Positions 17,090 through 26,004 are shown, counted from the first letter of the stretch. The stretch is DNA of 64,000 bases from Acidobacteriota bacterium (GCA_022826825.1 JAJDUD010000059.1:186001-250000), one strand, 5' to 3'. Notes: a model not told the origin generated them from the sequence alone. Made by a program: numbers and translations.

Positions 17090-19990
17090 ATGAGCAGCGG
17101 GCCTGCGGACACCCTCGCGACCCGGCTCGACCCGGCGGCCGTCGAGACCGAGGGCTGGAACCGCTGGGAAGAGGCGGGGGCCTTCGAGACGGAGGTGGAC
17201 CCGGGGGGACGGACCCGCCCGGACGGCGATCCGGACCGCGATCCCTTCACCATCGTCATCCCGCCTCCCAACATCACCGGCCGGCTCCACATGGGGCACG
17301 CGCTAAACAACACGATTCAGGACGTGCTCGTCCGCTACCGCCGGATGGAGGGGCGGGACGCTCTCTGGGTCCCGGGAACCGACCACGCGGGCATCTCCAC
17401 CCAGACCGTGGTTCGCAAGCACCTCGATGCGCAGGGGGTCGACTACCGGGAGCTGGGACGCGACGCCTTCATCGATCGGGTCTGGGAATGGCGGGAAGAG
17501 TTCGGGGGAGTCATCCTGGAGCAGCTTCGCAAGCTCGGCGCTTCGTGCGACTTCCGCCGCACCCGCTTCACCATGGACGAGGGGCTCTCGCGCGCGGTGC
17601 GGACGGTGTTCAAGGCGCTCTATGACCGCGGACTCATCTATCGGGGCAAGCGGGTGGTCAACTGGTGCCCGGTGGACCGAACCGCGCTCTCGGACGACGA
17701 GGTCGAAACGGCGCCCGAGGGAGAACCGGGCCATCTGTGGAGCATCCACTACCCGCTCGCTGACGATCCTCGCCATCGGCTCACGGTGGCCACCACCCGG
17801 CCGGAAACGCTCTTCGGAGACGTCGCCGTGGCCGTCCATCCCGAAGACCCCCGGTACCGCGAGTTCATCGGCCGGCACGTCCAGCTTCCGCTCACCGGCC
17901 GCGTGATCCCGGTGATCGCCGACGCCGGGGTGGAACGGGGTTTCGGAACCGGCTGCCTGAAGATCACCCCCGCCCACGATCCGCACGACTTCGAGATCGG
18001 CGAACGGCACGGCCTCGAACCTCTGAACGTGATGCACGAGGACGCGACCCTGAACGACGAGGCGCCGGAGGCGTTCCGTGGGCTCGACCGGTACGAGGCG
18101 CGCCGGGAGGCGGTCACCGCGCTGGAAGCCGCGGGTCTTCTCCAGGCGGTGACCCCCCATCAGGTACCGCTGGGCCGGGCGCAGCGTTCGGGGGCTCCGA
18201 TCGAGTACCGCCTCTCGGACCAGTGGTTCGTCCGGATGCGGCCGCTCGCGGACCGGGCGCTCCGCCGCAGCGGCTTCGAGAAGGGGGACGCGGGATGGGA
18301 AAAAGTCCGCGAGGGCGAACTGCGGTTCCATCCCGCCCGCTGGGAGCAGGTCTACGCGCGCTGGCTCATCGAAATCCGCGACTGGACGATCAGCCGGCAG
18401 ATCTGGTGGGGACATCGCATCCCGGCCTGGCATCACCGTGAAACCGGGGACGTGGCCGTAGGGGTGGAGACACCCGCGGAGGTGCTCGCCGACCCGGACG
18501 CCTGGCGTCAGGACGACGACGTCCTGGACACCTGGTTCAGCTCCTGGCTGTGGCCGATGAGCACCCTGGGCTGGCCCGACGAGACACCCGATCTCGCCCG
18601 CTACTTCCCGACCTCGGTGCTCTCCACCGACAAGGGCATCCTCTTCTTCTGGGTGGCGCGGATGAACTTCGCCGGGATCGAGATGACCGGCCGGCTTCCC
18701 TACCGCGATGTCTACATCCATCCCACCGTGCTCGACGAACGCGGCGCCGTCATGAGCAAGAGCAAGGGGAATGGAGTCGATCCGCTGGCGGTGATCGACG
18801 GGGCCACTCTGGCGGAACTCAAGCGGCCCGTGGAGGAAGCACGCCCCACCAACATGAAGGAACTGCTCCGCCGGGTGGAACGGAACTTCCCGGACGGCTT
18901 CGAGGGCGTGGGGGCCGACGCGCTGCGTTTCACCCTGGTCCGCCTCTGCTCCGAAGGACAGGAGATGCGTCTGTCGTTGTCCAAGTTCCACGAGATCGGC
19001 CGCCGGTTCCTTACCAAACTCTGGAATGCGTCCCGCTTCGCTCTCATCTCCCTGGACGAGATCGAGGACGAAGGCCCGATGGGGGAGCCGCAGGCCGAAG
19101 ACCGCTGGATCCTTTCCCGGGCGAATGCCTGCGCGAACGAGGTTCGAAGAGCCCTGGACAGCTTCGATTTCGCTGCCGTGGGCGCCGTCCTCTACCGATT
19201 CGTCTGGAATGACTTCTGCGACTGGTACGTGGAGTTGGCCAAGGTGCGGCTGCGTGCCGGGCCGGAGGCGGCGCGGCGTACCGCCGCCACGCTGGGAAGC
19301 GTCCTGAGCGACACCCTGCATCTGCTGCATCCCGTGACTCCCTTCGTGACGGAACACCTCTTCGCCCGGCTCCGGCTGGCCATGGACCGGAAGGATCTGT
19401 GGAACGGCGAACGGCCGGAAGCGGACCTCCTGGCCCGTTCGCCATTCCCGGAGGCGATGGGAAGGCGCGACCGGAACCTCGAGGAGCGCTTCGAGGCTCT
19501 CCAGCGGCTGGTAAGCGGGATCCGCAAACTCCGCGCCGACGCCGGACTGCCGCCCGACCTGCGGCTTCGAGTCTCCGTCGAGGAATCGCCGAGCCTTCCC
19601 GGGTTCGGCGCCCTGCTGGCGGACTGCCGGGAGCCCGTCGCTTCGCTGGCCCGACTCACGTCCGTCTCCGTCGTGTCGCCCGCTGGTGACCCGTCCCCGC
19701 CCAGGCTCGAGCCCGGCGCCGTCGGCCGCGTTTCCATCGTGGACCCGGCCTTCGAGGCCCAGACCGCCCTCGGCGAGGCCGTCGATCTGGAAGCACTGCG
19801 CCGCCGCGTCGACAGACAGCTCGGGCGCCTCGGCAAGGAGCGCGAAAGCACCCGGAAACGGCTGTCCAACCCCGGTTTTCTGGCAGGTGCGGATTCGGCC
19901 GTGATTGACCAGGCGCGGGGAAGGCTCGCCTCGCTGGACGATCAGACCGAGCGGCTGCAGGAACTCGCGGGGCAACTCGGCGCCTGTTGA
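17090..19990 (+). CDS. valS: Valyl-tRNA synthetase
   Basis: A class Ia synthetase of 966 residues. It has the HIGH-type motif in PPPNITGRLHMGHALNNT, the editing (CP1) domain with the usual TTRPETLFGDVAVAVHPED, the KMSKS loop as MSKSKGNGVDPL, an anticodon-binding helical domain (DWYVELAKVRLR), and the C-terminal coiled-coil arm typical of ValRS (about residues 890-966, VDLEALRRRVDRQLGRLGKE). The arm and the GNGVDPL loop distinguish it from IleRS and LeuRS. It follows metK closely and precedes a cell-division-type gene by 119 bp. Confidence 0.97.
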   Translation: MSSGPADTLATRLDPAAVETEGWNRWEEAGAFETEVDPGGRTRPDGDPDRDPFTIVIPPPNITGRLHMGHALNNTIQDVLVRYRRMEGRDALWVPGTDHAGISTQTVVRKHLDAQGVDYRELGRDAFIDRVWEWREEFGGVILEQLRKLGASCDFRRTRFTMDEGLSRAVRTVFKALYDRGLIYRGKRVVNWCPVDRTALSDDEVETAPEGEPGHLWSIHYPLADDPRHRLTVATTRPETLFGDVAVAVHPEDPRYREFIGRHVQLPLTGRVIPVIADAGVERGFGTGCLKITPAHDPHDFEIGERHGLEPLNVMHEDATLNDEAPEAFRGLDRYEARREAVTALEAAGLLQAVTPHQVPLGRAQRSGAPIEYRLSDQWFVRMRPLADRALRRSGFEKGDAGWEKVREGELRFHPARWEQVYARWLIEIRDWTISRQIWWGHRIPAWHHRETGDVAVGVETPAEVLADPDAWRQDDDVLDTWFSSWLWPMSTLGWPDETPDLARYFPTSVLSTDKGILFFWVARMNFAGIEMTGRLPYRDVYIHPTVLDERGAVMSKSKGNGVDPLAVIDGATLAELKRPVEEARPTNMKELLRRVERNFPDGFEGVGADALRFTLVRLCSEGQEMRLSLSKFHEIGRRFLTKLWNASRFALISLDEIEDEGPMGEPQAEDRWILSRANACANEVRRALDSFDFAAVGAVLYRFVWNDFCDWYVELAKVRLRAGPEAARRTAATLGSVLSDTLHLLHPVTPFVTEHLFARLRLAMDRKDLWNGERPEADLLARSPFPEAMGRRDRNLEERFEALQRLVSGIRKLRADAGLPPDLRLRVSVEESPSLPGFGALLADCREPVASLARLTSVSVVSPAGDPSPPRLEPGAVGRVSIVDPAFEAQTALGEAVDLEALRRRVDRQLGRLGKERESTRKRLSNPGFLAGADSAVIDQARGRLASLDDQTERLQELAGQLGAC

Positions 19991-20109
19991 CAGCCGCTAG
20001 CGAGAGTCACGGTGCTCGCGCCACCCTCTCCACCGACCGCTGAACCCCGCAATTCCCAACTCCGCATAGAATTCCGGCAGGGCACTTGGGAAGAATCCCT
20101 CCCGGATCC

Positions 20110-20523
20110 ATGAAGTTCTCGCTTGAGGCAGCCGCTTCCGCCCTGGGGGGCCTGCGTGAGAAGTTCGGCAGCGTCGGCGGAGGAGCCGTCCGGAAGAGTG
20201 CCGATGGGGCGCGCATCCTCGTCGGACATACCGAGCGCGCGGCACCCGTGGTCGTGATCCTGGTGATCGGGGTCGCCGCTGCCGCCGTCGGAGTCAGCGG
20301 ACTCGAATCGCTGAACCAGCAGGGACAGCTGGAGGACGAACTGGCGGTGGAAATCCAGCGGCTCGGCCAGGAAGCCGCCAACCTGCGGGATTCCATCGCG
20401 TCGCTGCGGCAGGATCCCGCGGCTTTCGAGGTCCACGCGAAGACCTACCACCACCTGGTCGAACCGGGCGAGGTCGTGGTGTTGCTCCAGCCGCCCGGTC
20501 CCGGCGCCTCCCCCCGTCGCTAG
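20110..20523 (+). CDS. FtsB/DivIC-like septum formation protein
   Basis: A 137-residue bitopic membrane protein: a cytoplasmic stretch of about 45 residues, one transmembrane helix (APVVVILVIGVAAAAVGVSG), a coiled coil (about 68-102, EDELAVEIQRLGQEAANLRD) and a C-terminal YHHLVEPGEVVVLLQ. The helix/coiled-coil/PGE-hydrophobic order is that of the FtsB/DivIC/FtsL-type division proteins; the usual GYxE-type motif is weak, and the N-terminal region is longer than in FtsB. ATG 20110 is chosen over a TTG at 20086. The stop codon directly abuts a MITE-like element. Confidence 0.6.
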   Translation: MKFSLEAAASALGGLREKFGSVGGGAVRKSADGARILVGHTERAAPVVVILVIGVAAAAVGVSGLESLNQQGQLEDELAVEIQRLGQEAANLRDSIASLRQDPAAFEVHAKTYHHLVEPGEVVVLLQPPGPGASPRR

Positions 20524-20756
20524 CAGCCTGTGGTGGAACTGACGTGAGGACCGAGAACGGCGAGGCGCCCGGCTGACAAGGCGCGCGAGGGAGGAATCGC
20601 AGCGCTCTCTCGACCGAAGCGCAACGATGAGCGGCGGGAAGCGACGCGGTCCAGCCGGGATGGATCGCCGGCCGCACGCCGCGCGGGTTCCTCCAACGGC
20701 TGTCTGGCCAGGATGCATCGCCGTTCGAATACCGCGTGACTTTCACTGCAGGCTGT
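20523..20756 (+). repeat. MITE-like element, copy A (234 bp)
   Basis: The element is bounded by imperfect terminal inverted repeats of about 25 bp (left CAGCCTGTGGTGGAA; right, read inversely, CAGCCTGCAGTGAAA). It contains a conserved core (gagaacggcgagg to ggctgacaag) and two tandem 53-bp units whose ccrggatgsatcg motifs start at 20655 and 20708. The same length and layout occur at 28273-28506. It starts at the stop codon of the FtsB-like gene. No target-site duplication or coding capacity is seen. Confidence 0.75.
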
Positions 20757-20821
20757 CGAGAGAGCGCCGCGCCCGCGGTTCCGGGAGACGGTCCCGGGGA
20801 GCAACTCCCGAGCCGCGCCGG

Positions 20822-21589
20822 CTATTCGATTCGATACCGGATCGGAAACACCTCGCCGTCCCGATCCACTGTGAGTTCGACCTGGCTCGCAGTCTGAAAC
20901 CGCTGCACCAGCACCGCCAGGGATTCGGCTCCCCGTACCTCCCTGCCGTTGACCTCCAGGAGCACGTCCCCGGGGAGGAGCCCGGTTTCCCCGAGCACGG
21001 TGTCGGTGGGGAACGCGACCAGCTCCAGCCCGACGATCTCGTTCCCGAGCACCCGCGGGGCGACGACGGCGCTCGACAGGATCCGGGGGAGTTCCGACTG
21101 AAGCCGCAGTCGTACGTCGTCTCGTGAGAACGTTCGCTCTCCCGTTTCGCGCGGAGGCGGAGGCGTCTGCGCCTGAACCGGCGAGGGTTCAGCCGCTGCC
21201 GTTTCGGGACCACCCGGAACCTCGGCGGCAGGCCGAGCTTCGACCGGAGTCTCGCGGCGGGCCGCGGGCTCCGCGATCTCCGGCACAACCACGCTGTCCG
21301 GAAGGCCCACTTCCAGCGTCTGCCCGTCGGGCGCCTTCAGTTGCACGGCGTCGGCAAGCAATCGCAGAACCGTGAAGCCACGGTGGATTTCGCCGACCCG
21401 GAGCGCGAGCGGTCGTCCCTCGGCAAATTGCAGGAGCGCCACTCCCCCCTCCTGCTGCTGCACGACTCCGTAGAGCCGGACGTCGCGCCGTTCCGGAGTC
21501 CCGGCCTGGCGGCCGCCAGCCGCCGTTCCGCCCGCCAGAGCGGCCATCAAGACCAGAGCTCCAGAGAGACGGTGATCCAGCAGGCGCAT
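20822..21589 (-). CDS. GspC-like type II secretion protein (HR region plus PDZ)
   Basis: A 255-residue envelope protein with an N-terminal signal anchor (about 9-26), a GspC homology-region-like domain (about 34-97: RLYGVVQQQEGGVALLQF through VQLKAPDGQTLEV), a Pro/Ala-rich linker and a C-terminal PDZ domain (about 150-255: GLLPGDVLLEVNGREVRG). GspC links the inner-membrane assembly to the secretin in type II secretion. The domain order supports this call, but no other gsp gene is in the window, so a stand-alone PDZ protein is possible. It stands alone between two copies of the MITE-like element. Confidence 0.65.
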   Translation of the reverse strand: MRLLDHRLSGALVLMAALAGGTAAGGRQAGTPERRDVRLYGVVQQQEGGVALLQFAEGRPLALRVGEIHRGFTVLRLLADAVQLKAPDGQTLEVGLPDSVVVPEIAEPAARRETPVEARPAAEVPGGPETAAAEPSPVQAQTPPPPRETGERTFSRDDVRLRLQSELPRILSSAVVAPRVLGNEIVGLELVAFPTDTVLGETGLLPGDVLLEVNGREVRGAESLAVLVQRFQTASQVELTVDRDGEVFPIRYRIE

Positions 21590-21633
21590 GGAGAAGCGAT
21601 CCGCCGGAAGTGTACGGGCACCGCCGGCTGCAG

Positions 21634-21814
21634 GCAGCCGGCAGTGCGGGTGACGGGAGCATCGAGAACGGCGAGGCGCACGGCTGACAAGGCGCGTGAG
21701 GGAGGAATACCGAGCGCTTTCCGACCGATACGGAACGACGAGAGCCGCGAAGCGGCGCGGTCAACCGGGATGCATCGTCGTTCGAAAGCCGCGTAACCCG
21801 CACCGCCGGCTGCT
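21634..21814 (+). repeat. MITE-like element, copy B (181 bp, one 53-bp unit)
   Basis: The best-preserved inverted ends of the family: left GCAGCCGGCAGTGCGGGTGA and the reverse complement of the right end GCAGCCGGCGGTGCGGGTTA. The core gagaacggcgaggcg and ggctgacaaggcg is shared with the other copies. Only one 53-bp unit is present, so it is exactly 53 bp shorter than copies A and C. It sits in the 454-bp gap between the divergent gspC-like and phosphatase genes. Confidence 0.75.
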
Positions 21815-21901
21815 AAACTGCCGGCGAGCACTCGGGGTGTCGGCCCGCCCTCCTGGTGGACCGGCGCTCGCCGGCGCTTCCGATCCGCGTTGCGATAACC
21901 G

Positions 21902-21940
21902 GGCCATTTCCAGGCGGGGCCTTGCCTGGCGGAAATGGCC
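21902..21940 (+). other. Long imperfect palindrome in the phosphatase leader
   Basis: GGCCATTTCC and its exact complement GGAAATGGCC frame an inner AGGC/GCCT stem with a 3-nt bulge and an 8-nt loop, making a 39-nt hairpin about 100 bp before the phosphatase start. There is no T-run. It could be an RNA structure in the 5' leader or a protein-binding palindrome. Confidence 0.5.
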
Positions 21941-22043
21941 GGTCGGCTGCATCTTTCGCGTCAGAACCGTCGCCAGACCCGGTGTCTCGGCGCCGTACCG
22001 CGCTTCGGCGGATCATCCGCCCCGAACGGCGCCGGGCCCTCGG

Positions 22044-24251
22044 GTGTCGAGTGCGAGCGCGCGCAACCCCGGAGGCGCCAACCGGATCCCGCCGGGGAGC
22101 GCCCCGGATCCGGCAATCCGGCCAACTGCCACCCCTCAGACACCCGCACTCCCCAACATCTCCAACCAAGACCCCCCAAAGCCTGCGGGGCGACCGGCCA
22201 GACCGGCCTCCCCTTCCGTTCCGCCTCCGGCGGCGTCCGGTTATCCCACGTCCCTCGCGAAGGGCCTGGAACGCGCGGCAAAGGCGCTCACCCGCTCGTG
22301 GCCCGGCCGATTCCTGCTCGGCGTCGGCGCCATCGCCTCCCTCTCCTCGGCAGGCGCGTTACCACCCTCCTGGTCGGCAGACGCCTGGATGGTGTTCGTC
22401 ATCACCCTGGGTGCGGTGCTCGTCTACTTCGGGCGCGATCTCCTCGGATGGCTCCTCTACCCCGTCCGCCGGAAGCTGGCTGTTTCGTATCTGTTCGTGG
22501 GGCTCCTCCCGGTCCTGCTGCTCACGTCCTTCTTCCTGCTCGCCTTCTACGTGGTGCTGGGGCTGTTCGGCTCGTATGCCTTCCAGGCGAATCTTGCGGC
22601 CCGCGGCACCGCGTTCGCTTCCGCCGCCCAGCAGGCCCTGCTTGAGATCTCGCCGGATTCGGACGAGGCAGAGGTCGCTCGCGGCCTCCAGGAGGCAGTG
22701 GCGCGCGTCGCTCCGTTCGCCCCCGGAGCGGCAGCCTGGTACCTCGAGATCGAGGAGGGACGCATTGTCGGACTGACGGGCTCGGAGGCCGAAGGACCGA
22801 TTCGCGCGTCCGATCCAGTGCCGGAATGGGCCCTCGCACCCTACGAGGGCGTGGTCCAGATGGAGAGCACCGAATGGTTCGGCGCCGTCTTTCCCGGGCT
22901 TCGGGGGGACCGCCTGGCGGTGGTTCTGGCTCCGCTCGCGCCGCTCCTCGAACAAAGCGCGCGGGAGGAGGACCTCATCGTCCGGACCGTCTGGGCGCTC
23001 TATCTCGGAGATCAGAACGAGGAACCACCGGCTCCCGCCCCACTGTCGGGAACGGACAACGATCGCTTCACGATCGACTGGGACGAACCGCTGTTGCTCG
23101 AGGCCGTCCCCTGGGGTCCCGGCATGGAGGGCGGCACGGTCGTGGTGGCCATCGGCTTCGCCCCGATTCACCTGATCCAGGGCACGACCAGCGGACTCGC
23201 CGACTCGGTGGCCATCAGCAATCCGGACTGGCGGAGCGGTCTGCTCCTGGTGCTCGGCGGGCTGGGCATCGTCTTCGTGCTCATCGAATGCGTCGCATTC
23301 TCCGCCGGACTCCGGCTCGCGCGCTCGATCACCCGGTCCGTCGAAGCCTTGAGCCAGGGGACCGAACTCGTCCGAGGCGGGAACTTCGGCCATCAGGTGC
23401 GCGCCGCATCGCCCGATCAACTCGGGGAACTCGCCAGTTCGTTCAACATCATGACGGCCAAGATCGCCGACGACATGGGACGTCTCCGGCGCGCCGCAGT
23501 ACTCGAACAGGAAATGGAAACCGCGCGGCAGTCCCAGTCGCGCCTTCTCCCGCCCGAGGGATCCGTCTCGGTGCCGGGCTTCGCGGTGTCCGCCGTCTGC
23601 CGTCCCGCAACCGAGGTCGGGGGCGACTACTACGACCTGATCCCCCTCGGGCCGAATCGACTCGGGGTGGTGATTGCCGACGTCTCCGGCACCGGGACGC
23701 GGGCGGCGTTCATCATGGCCGAACTCAAGGGGTTGATGCTCGCGCTGAGCCGCATCCACCAGTCACCCCGCAAGGTGCTGGTCGAGGCGAACCGGGTCCT
23801 GCACACCGCACTCGATTCACGAACGTTCATCACCATCACCTATGCGGTATTCGACTCCGCGGAGGGCTTGGTGACGTTCGCCCGGGCCGGCCACAGTCCG
23901 CTCCTGCATCTGGTCCAACGGGACGGGAACTGGCCCCGCTCGGAAGCGCTGGCTCCCCCGGGGCTCGGGTTGGCTCTGGATCCCGGGCCGGTCTTCGACG
24001 AAATCCTCGAAGAGCGCTCGGAACGCCTCCACGGGGGGGAAACCTGGCTCTTCTTCACGGACGGCGTATCGGAGGCCATGAACGCGGAATCCGACATGTT
24101 CGGGGAGGAACGGCTCATGCGGCTCCTGGAAGAGGGAGCGGCCCTCACGCCGGCGGACCTTCAGCAGACGGTCGAAGACGCGGTCCTGGATTTCACCGGC
24201 GCCGAGACCCACGCGGACGATCTGACGATGGTCCTGGTCCGGGTGGACTGA
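22044..24251 (+). CDS. Membrane sensor phosphatase with HAMP and SpoIIE/PP2C domain (RsbU type)
   Basis: A roughly 735-residue signalling protein: a Pro-rich N terminus, hydrophobic helices (WMVFVITLGAVLVYF; YLFVGLLPVLLLTSFFLLAF), an extracytoplasmic sensor region, a further helix (LLLVLGGLGIVFVLIECVAF), HAMP (RSITRSVEALSQGTEL) and a C-terminal SpoIIE-type phosphatase. Metal-binding motifs are VGGDYYDLIPLG, VIADVSGTG, ARAGHSPLLHL, FFTDGVSEAMN and THADDLTMVLV. Such proteins dephosphorylate anti-anti-sigma (STAS) partners in partner-switching networks; no partner gene is seen nearby. The start is uncertain: GTG 22044 is the only plausible codon before the first helix. The next gene begins 1 nt after its stop. 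Confidence 0.85.
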   Translation: MSSASARNPGGANRIPPGSAPDPAIRPTATPQTPALPNISNQDPPKPAGRPARPASPSVPPPAASGYPTSLAKGLERAAKALTRSWPGRFLLGVGAIASLSSAGALPPSWSADAWMVFVITLGAVLVYFGRDLLGWLLYPVRRKLAVSYLFVGLLPVLLLTSFFLLAFYVVLGLFGSYAFQANLAARGTAFASAAQQALLEISPDSDEAEVARGLQEAVARVAPFAPGAAAWYLEIEEGRIVGLTGSEAEGPIRASDPVPEWALAPYEGVVQMESTEWFGAVFPGLRGDRLAVVLAPLAPLLEQSAREEDLIVRTVWALYLGDQNEEPPAPAPLSGTDNDRFTIDWDEPLLLEAVPWGPGMEGGTVVVAIGFAPIHLIQGTTSGLADSVAISNPDWRSGLLLVLGGLGIVFVLIECVAFSAGLRLARSITRSVEALSQGTELVRGGNFGHQVRAASPDQLGELASSFNIMTAKIADDMGRLRRAAVLEQEMETARQSQSRLLPPEGSVSVPGFAVSAVCRPATEVGGDYYDLIPLGPNRLGVVIADVSGTGTRAAFIMAELKGLMLALSRIHQSPRKVLVEANRVLHTALDSRTFITITYAVFDSAEGLVTFARAGHSPLLHLVQRDGNWPRSEALAPPGLGLALDPGPVFDEILEERSERLHGGETWLFFTDGVSEAMNAESDMFGEERLMRLLEEGAALTPADLQQTVEDAVLDFTGAETHADDLTMVLVRVD

Positions 24252-24252
24252 G

Positions 24253-25863
24253 ATGGCGCGCAGACGGAGACGGCGGGCGCCGGCATCCAACCACCGGCCG
24301 GTCCTCGAGTTCGCCCGGGGTCTGGGGTACCGCTTCCGGGACCTCGAGCTTCTGGAAGAAGCCCTGACGCACGGCTCGTATCGAAACGACCACGCGGTGG
24401 CGGATTACGAGAGGCTGGAATTCGTCGGCGACGCGGCGCTCGGACTCGTGGTGACCGAGTCGATGCACTTTCAACGGCCGGACTGGGACGGTCAACGGCG
24501 GCAGGAAACCAAATCGGAACTGGTGAGCAACCAGTCGCTGGCCGCGGCGGCTCGCGCGCTCGCACTGGATGAGGGCATTCGCGTCGGCCGCGGCCGGAAC
24601 GCCGGCGAAGAAGTCCGGTCTTCCGACCGCATCCTCGCCAACGTCTTCGAAGCCGTTCTCGGGGCCGCCTATCTCGACGGTGGGATGCCGGCGGCGCGCG
24701 GCGTGCTGGGCGCGGCCTTCAGGAAAAAACTGCAGCGGCTCCGGCTGACGCCGCCGGAAGGCGTCCCGGGGTGGCTCGATCGGGCCGGCAGCGGATTGCG
24801 CTCCATCGGTCCGCTCGGTATCCGGTTCGCCCGCCGTCTTCTCCTGCTTCGGAAGCGGGTCGAACGGGCCCTCGGATACACCTTCGCCAGTCCCGGGATC
24901 CTGACCGCGGCGCTGGACGCGGGCGACGCAGTCCGGGAACGCGCCTCCAGGAGCCGACGCACCAGAACGCGGCGAACGAGGGGACGCCGGAGCCCGGCCC
25001 CCGAGTCCTCCCGAGCCGCCCCACTCGTGAACCGGCCCGCACTGCGCTTTCTCGGGCGGGACGTCATGCATCTGATGCTCGCGGAGGCGCTTCACAACCA
25101 CTTCCCCGAGTGGGACGAAGGGAGGATGACGCTTGCCCGGATGAGGCTGCAGAGCCGGGAGTTCACTCGCACCCTGAACGAACACTGGTCACTCGGGAAC
25201 GGGGACGACGCCGCGGCCACCGCGGAGGCCGTGATGGGGGCGCTCTATCTGGACGGCAGCCTGGGGGCCGCGCGCCGGGCGCTCGGCCGGCCGTTCAAGA
25301 CCGCCCTCGAGGAACTCCGGGATCCGGACCTGGAACTCCTCGACCCCAAGACGCTGCTCCAGAACCGTCTCGCCCAGGCCGGCAAGGAAGCTCCCAAGTA
25401 CGAGCCCAAACGCGGCGGGCGCAGTTCGCGGAGCGACGGGGCGGTGTCCGTGACTCTGCGACTGGCCGATGGACTCGTCGAGACCGGGGTTGGCCGAGGT
25501 CTCAAGGAAGCCGAGAAGGACGCCGCGCGGCGCGCCCTGGCACGGCTCGACCGACGGTCCGGCCGGCGGCGGAGGCGAACGAGCCGAGAATCGGCCCCGG
25601 ATCCGGGCGAAGCCGGCGGGCCGAACCCGATCGAGGTCACCGCCGCAACCGAGAACCCCAAGGGGGCCCTGCAGGAGGCGCTCGTGAAGAAAGAGGGTCG
25701 ACTCCCCGTCTATCGACTCATCTCGGAGAGTGGCCCCGAGCACGAAAAGACCTTCGTCATGGAAGTGCTCGCGGGGCGTCGCGCCCTGGGAAGAGGGATC
25801 GGCCCCAGCAAGCGCAAAGCGGAGGCGGAAGCGGCGGCCGCCGCCCTGGCGGGCGGGATCTGA
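24253..25863 (+). CDS. Tandem-domain RNase III: active RIIID, degenerate RIIID, two dsRBDs
   Basis: The 536-residue product contains two RNase III domains in one chain. Domain 1 (about 15-160) keeps the signature YERLEFVGDAALGL with E53, E56 and D60, and E133 in ANVFEAVLGAAYLDGG, though the usual Asp three residues before E133 is N130. Domain 2 (about 205-350) aligns as PALRFLGRDVMHLMLAEAL and AEAVMGALYLDG, with the catalytic acids replaced (P262, R265, R269, A322) and only E325 kept, so it should be dead. It carries a basic insertion at 228-256. Two dsRNA-binding domains follow (about 363-433 and 467-536). Normal bacterial RNase III has one domain of each and works as a homodimer. The ATG follows the phosphatase stop by 1 nt. 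Confidence 0.9.
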   Translation: MARRRRRRAPASNHRPVLEFARGLGYRFRDLELLEEALTHGSYRNDHAVADYERLEFVGDAALGLVVTESMHFQRPDWDGQRRQETKSELVSNQSLAAAARALALDEGIRVGRGRNAGEEVRSSDRILANVFEAVLGAAYLDGGMPAARGVLGAAFRKKLQRLRLTPPEGVPGWLDRAGSGLRSIGPLGIRFARRLLLLRKRVERALGYTFASPGILTAALDAGDAVRERASRSRRTRTRRTRGRRSPAPESSRAAPLVNRPALRFLGRDVMHLMLAEALHNHFPEWDEGRMTLARMRLQSREFTRTLNEHWSLGNGDDAAATAEAVMGALYLDGSLGAARRALGRPFKTALEELRDPDLELLDPKTLLQNRLAQAGKEAPKYEPKRGGRSSRSDGAVSVTLRLADGLVETGVGRGLKEAEKDAARRALARLDRRSGRRRRRTSRESAPDPGEAGGPNPIEVTAATENPKGALQEALVKKEGRLPVYRLISESGPEHEKTFVMEVLAGRRALGRGIGPSKRKAEAEAAAAALAGGI

Positions 25864-25998
25864 TCGGTTCCTCCCTCACGCGTCTCGTCATCCGGGCCCT
25901 TCCGGAAGAGCGGGACTTCCTCGCCCTCGGCGGTCACGACACGATTTCCACCGGCTGCCAAGAGGCGCCGGGCAAGGAATCGGCCCGGAGCCGCGCCG

Positions 25999-26004
25999 TA
26001 TACT
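25999..26004 (+). promoter_or_regulatory. Candidate -10 box for the acyl-CoA dehydrogenase
   Basis: TATACT lies 74 bp before the TTG start in a GC-rich 214-bp gap. No convincing -35 is seen. The gap otherwise holds no gene. Confidence 0.35.

Noticed and set aside
20540-20745. Similar minus-strand reading frames in all three MITE-like copies (RRCIPAG..., IPPSRALSA...)
   Set aside because: The frame is open because the DNA repeat is conserved; it has no start or ribosome-binding signal and breaks at copy ends.
24253-25863. Tandem RNase III as a chimeric assembly of two rnc genes
   Set aside because: The frame is continuous, the second domain is divergent with coherent loss of acids, and a basic linker joins the parts; it does not look like a joined duplicate.
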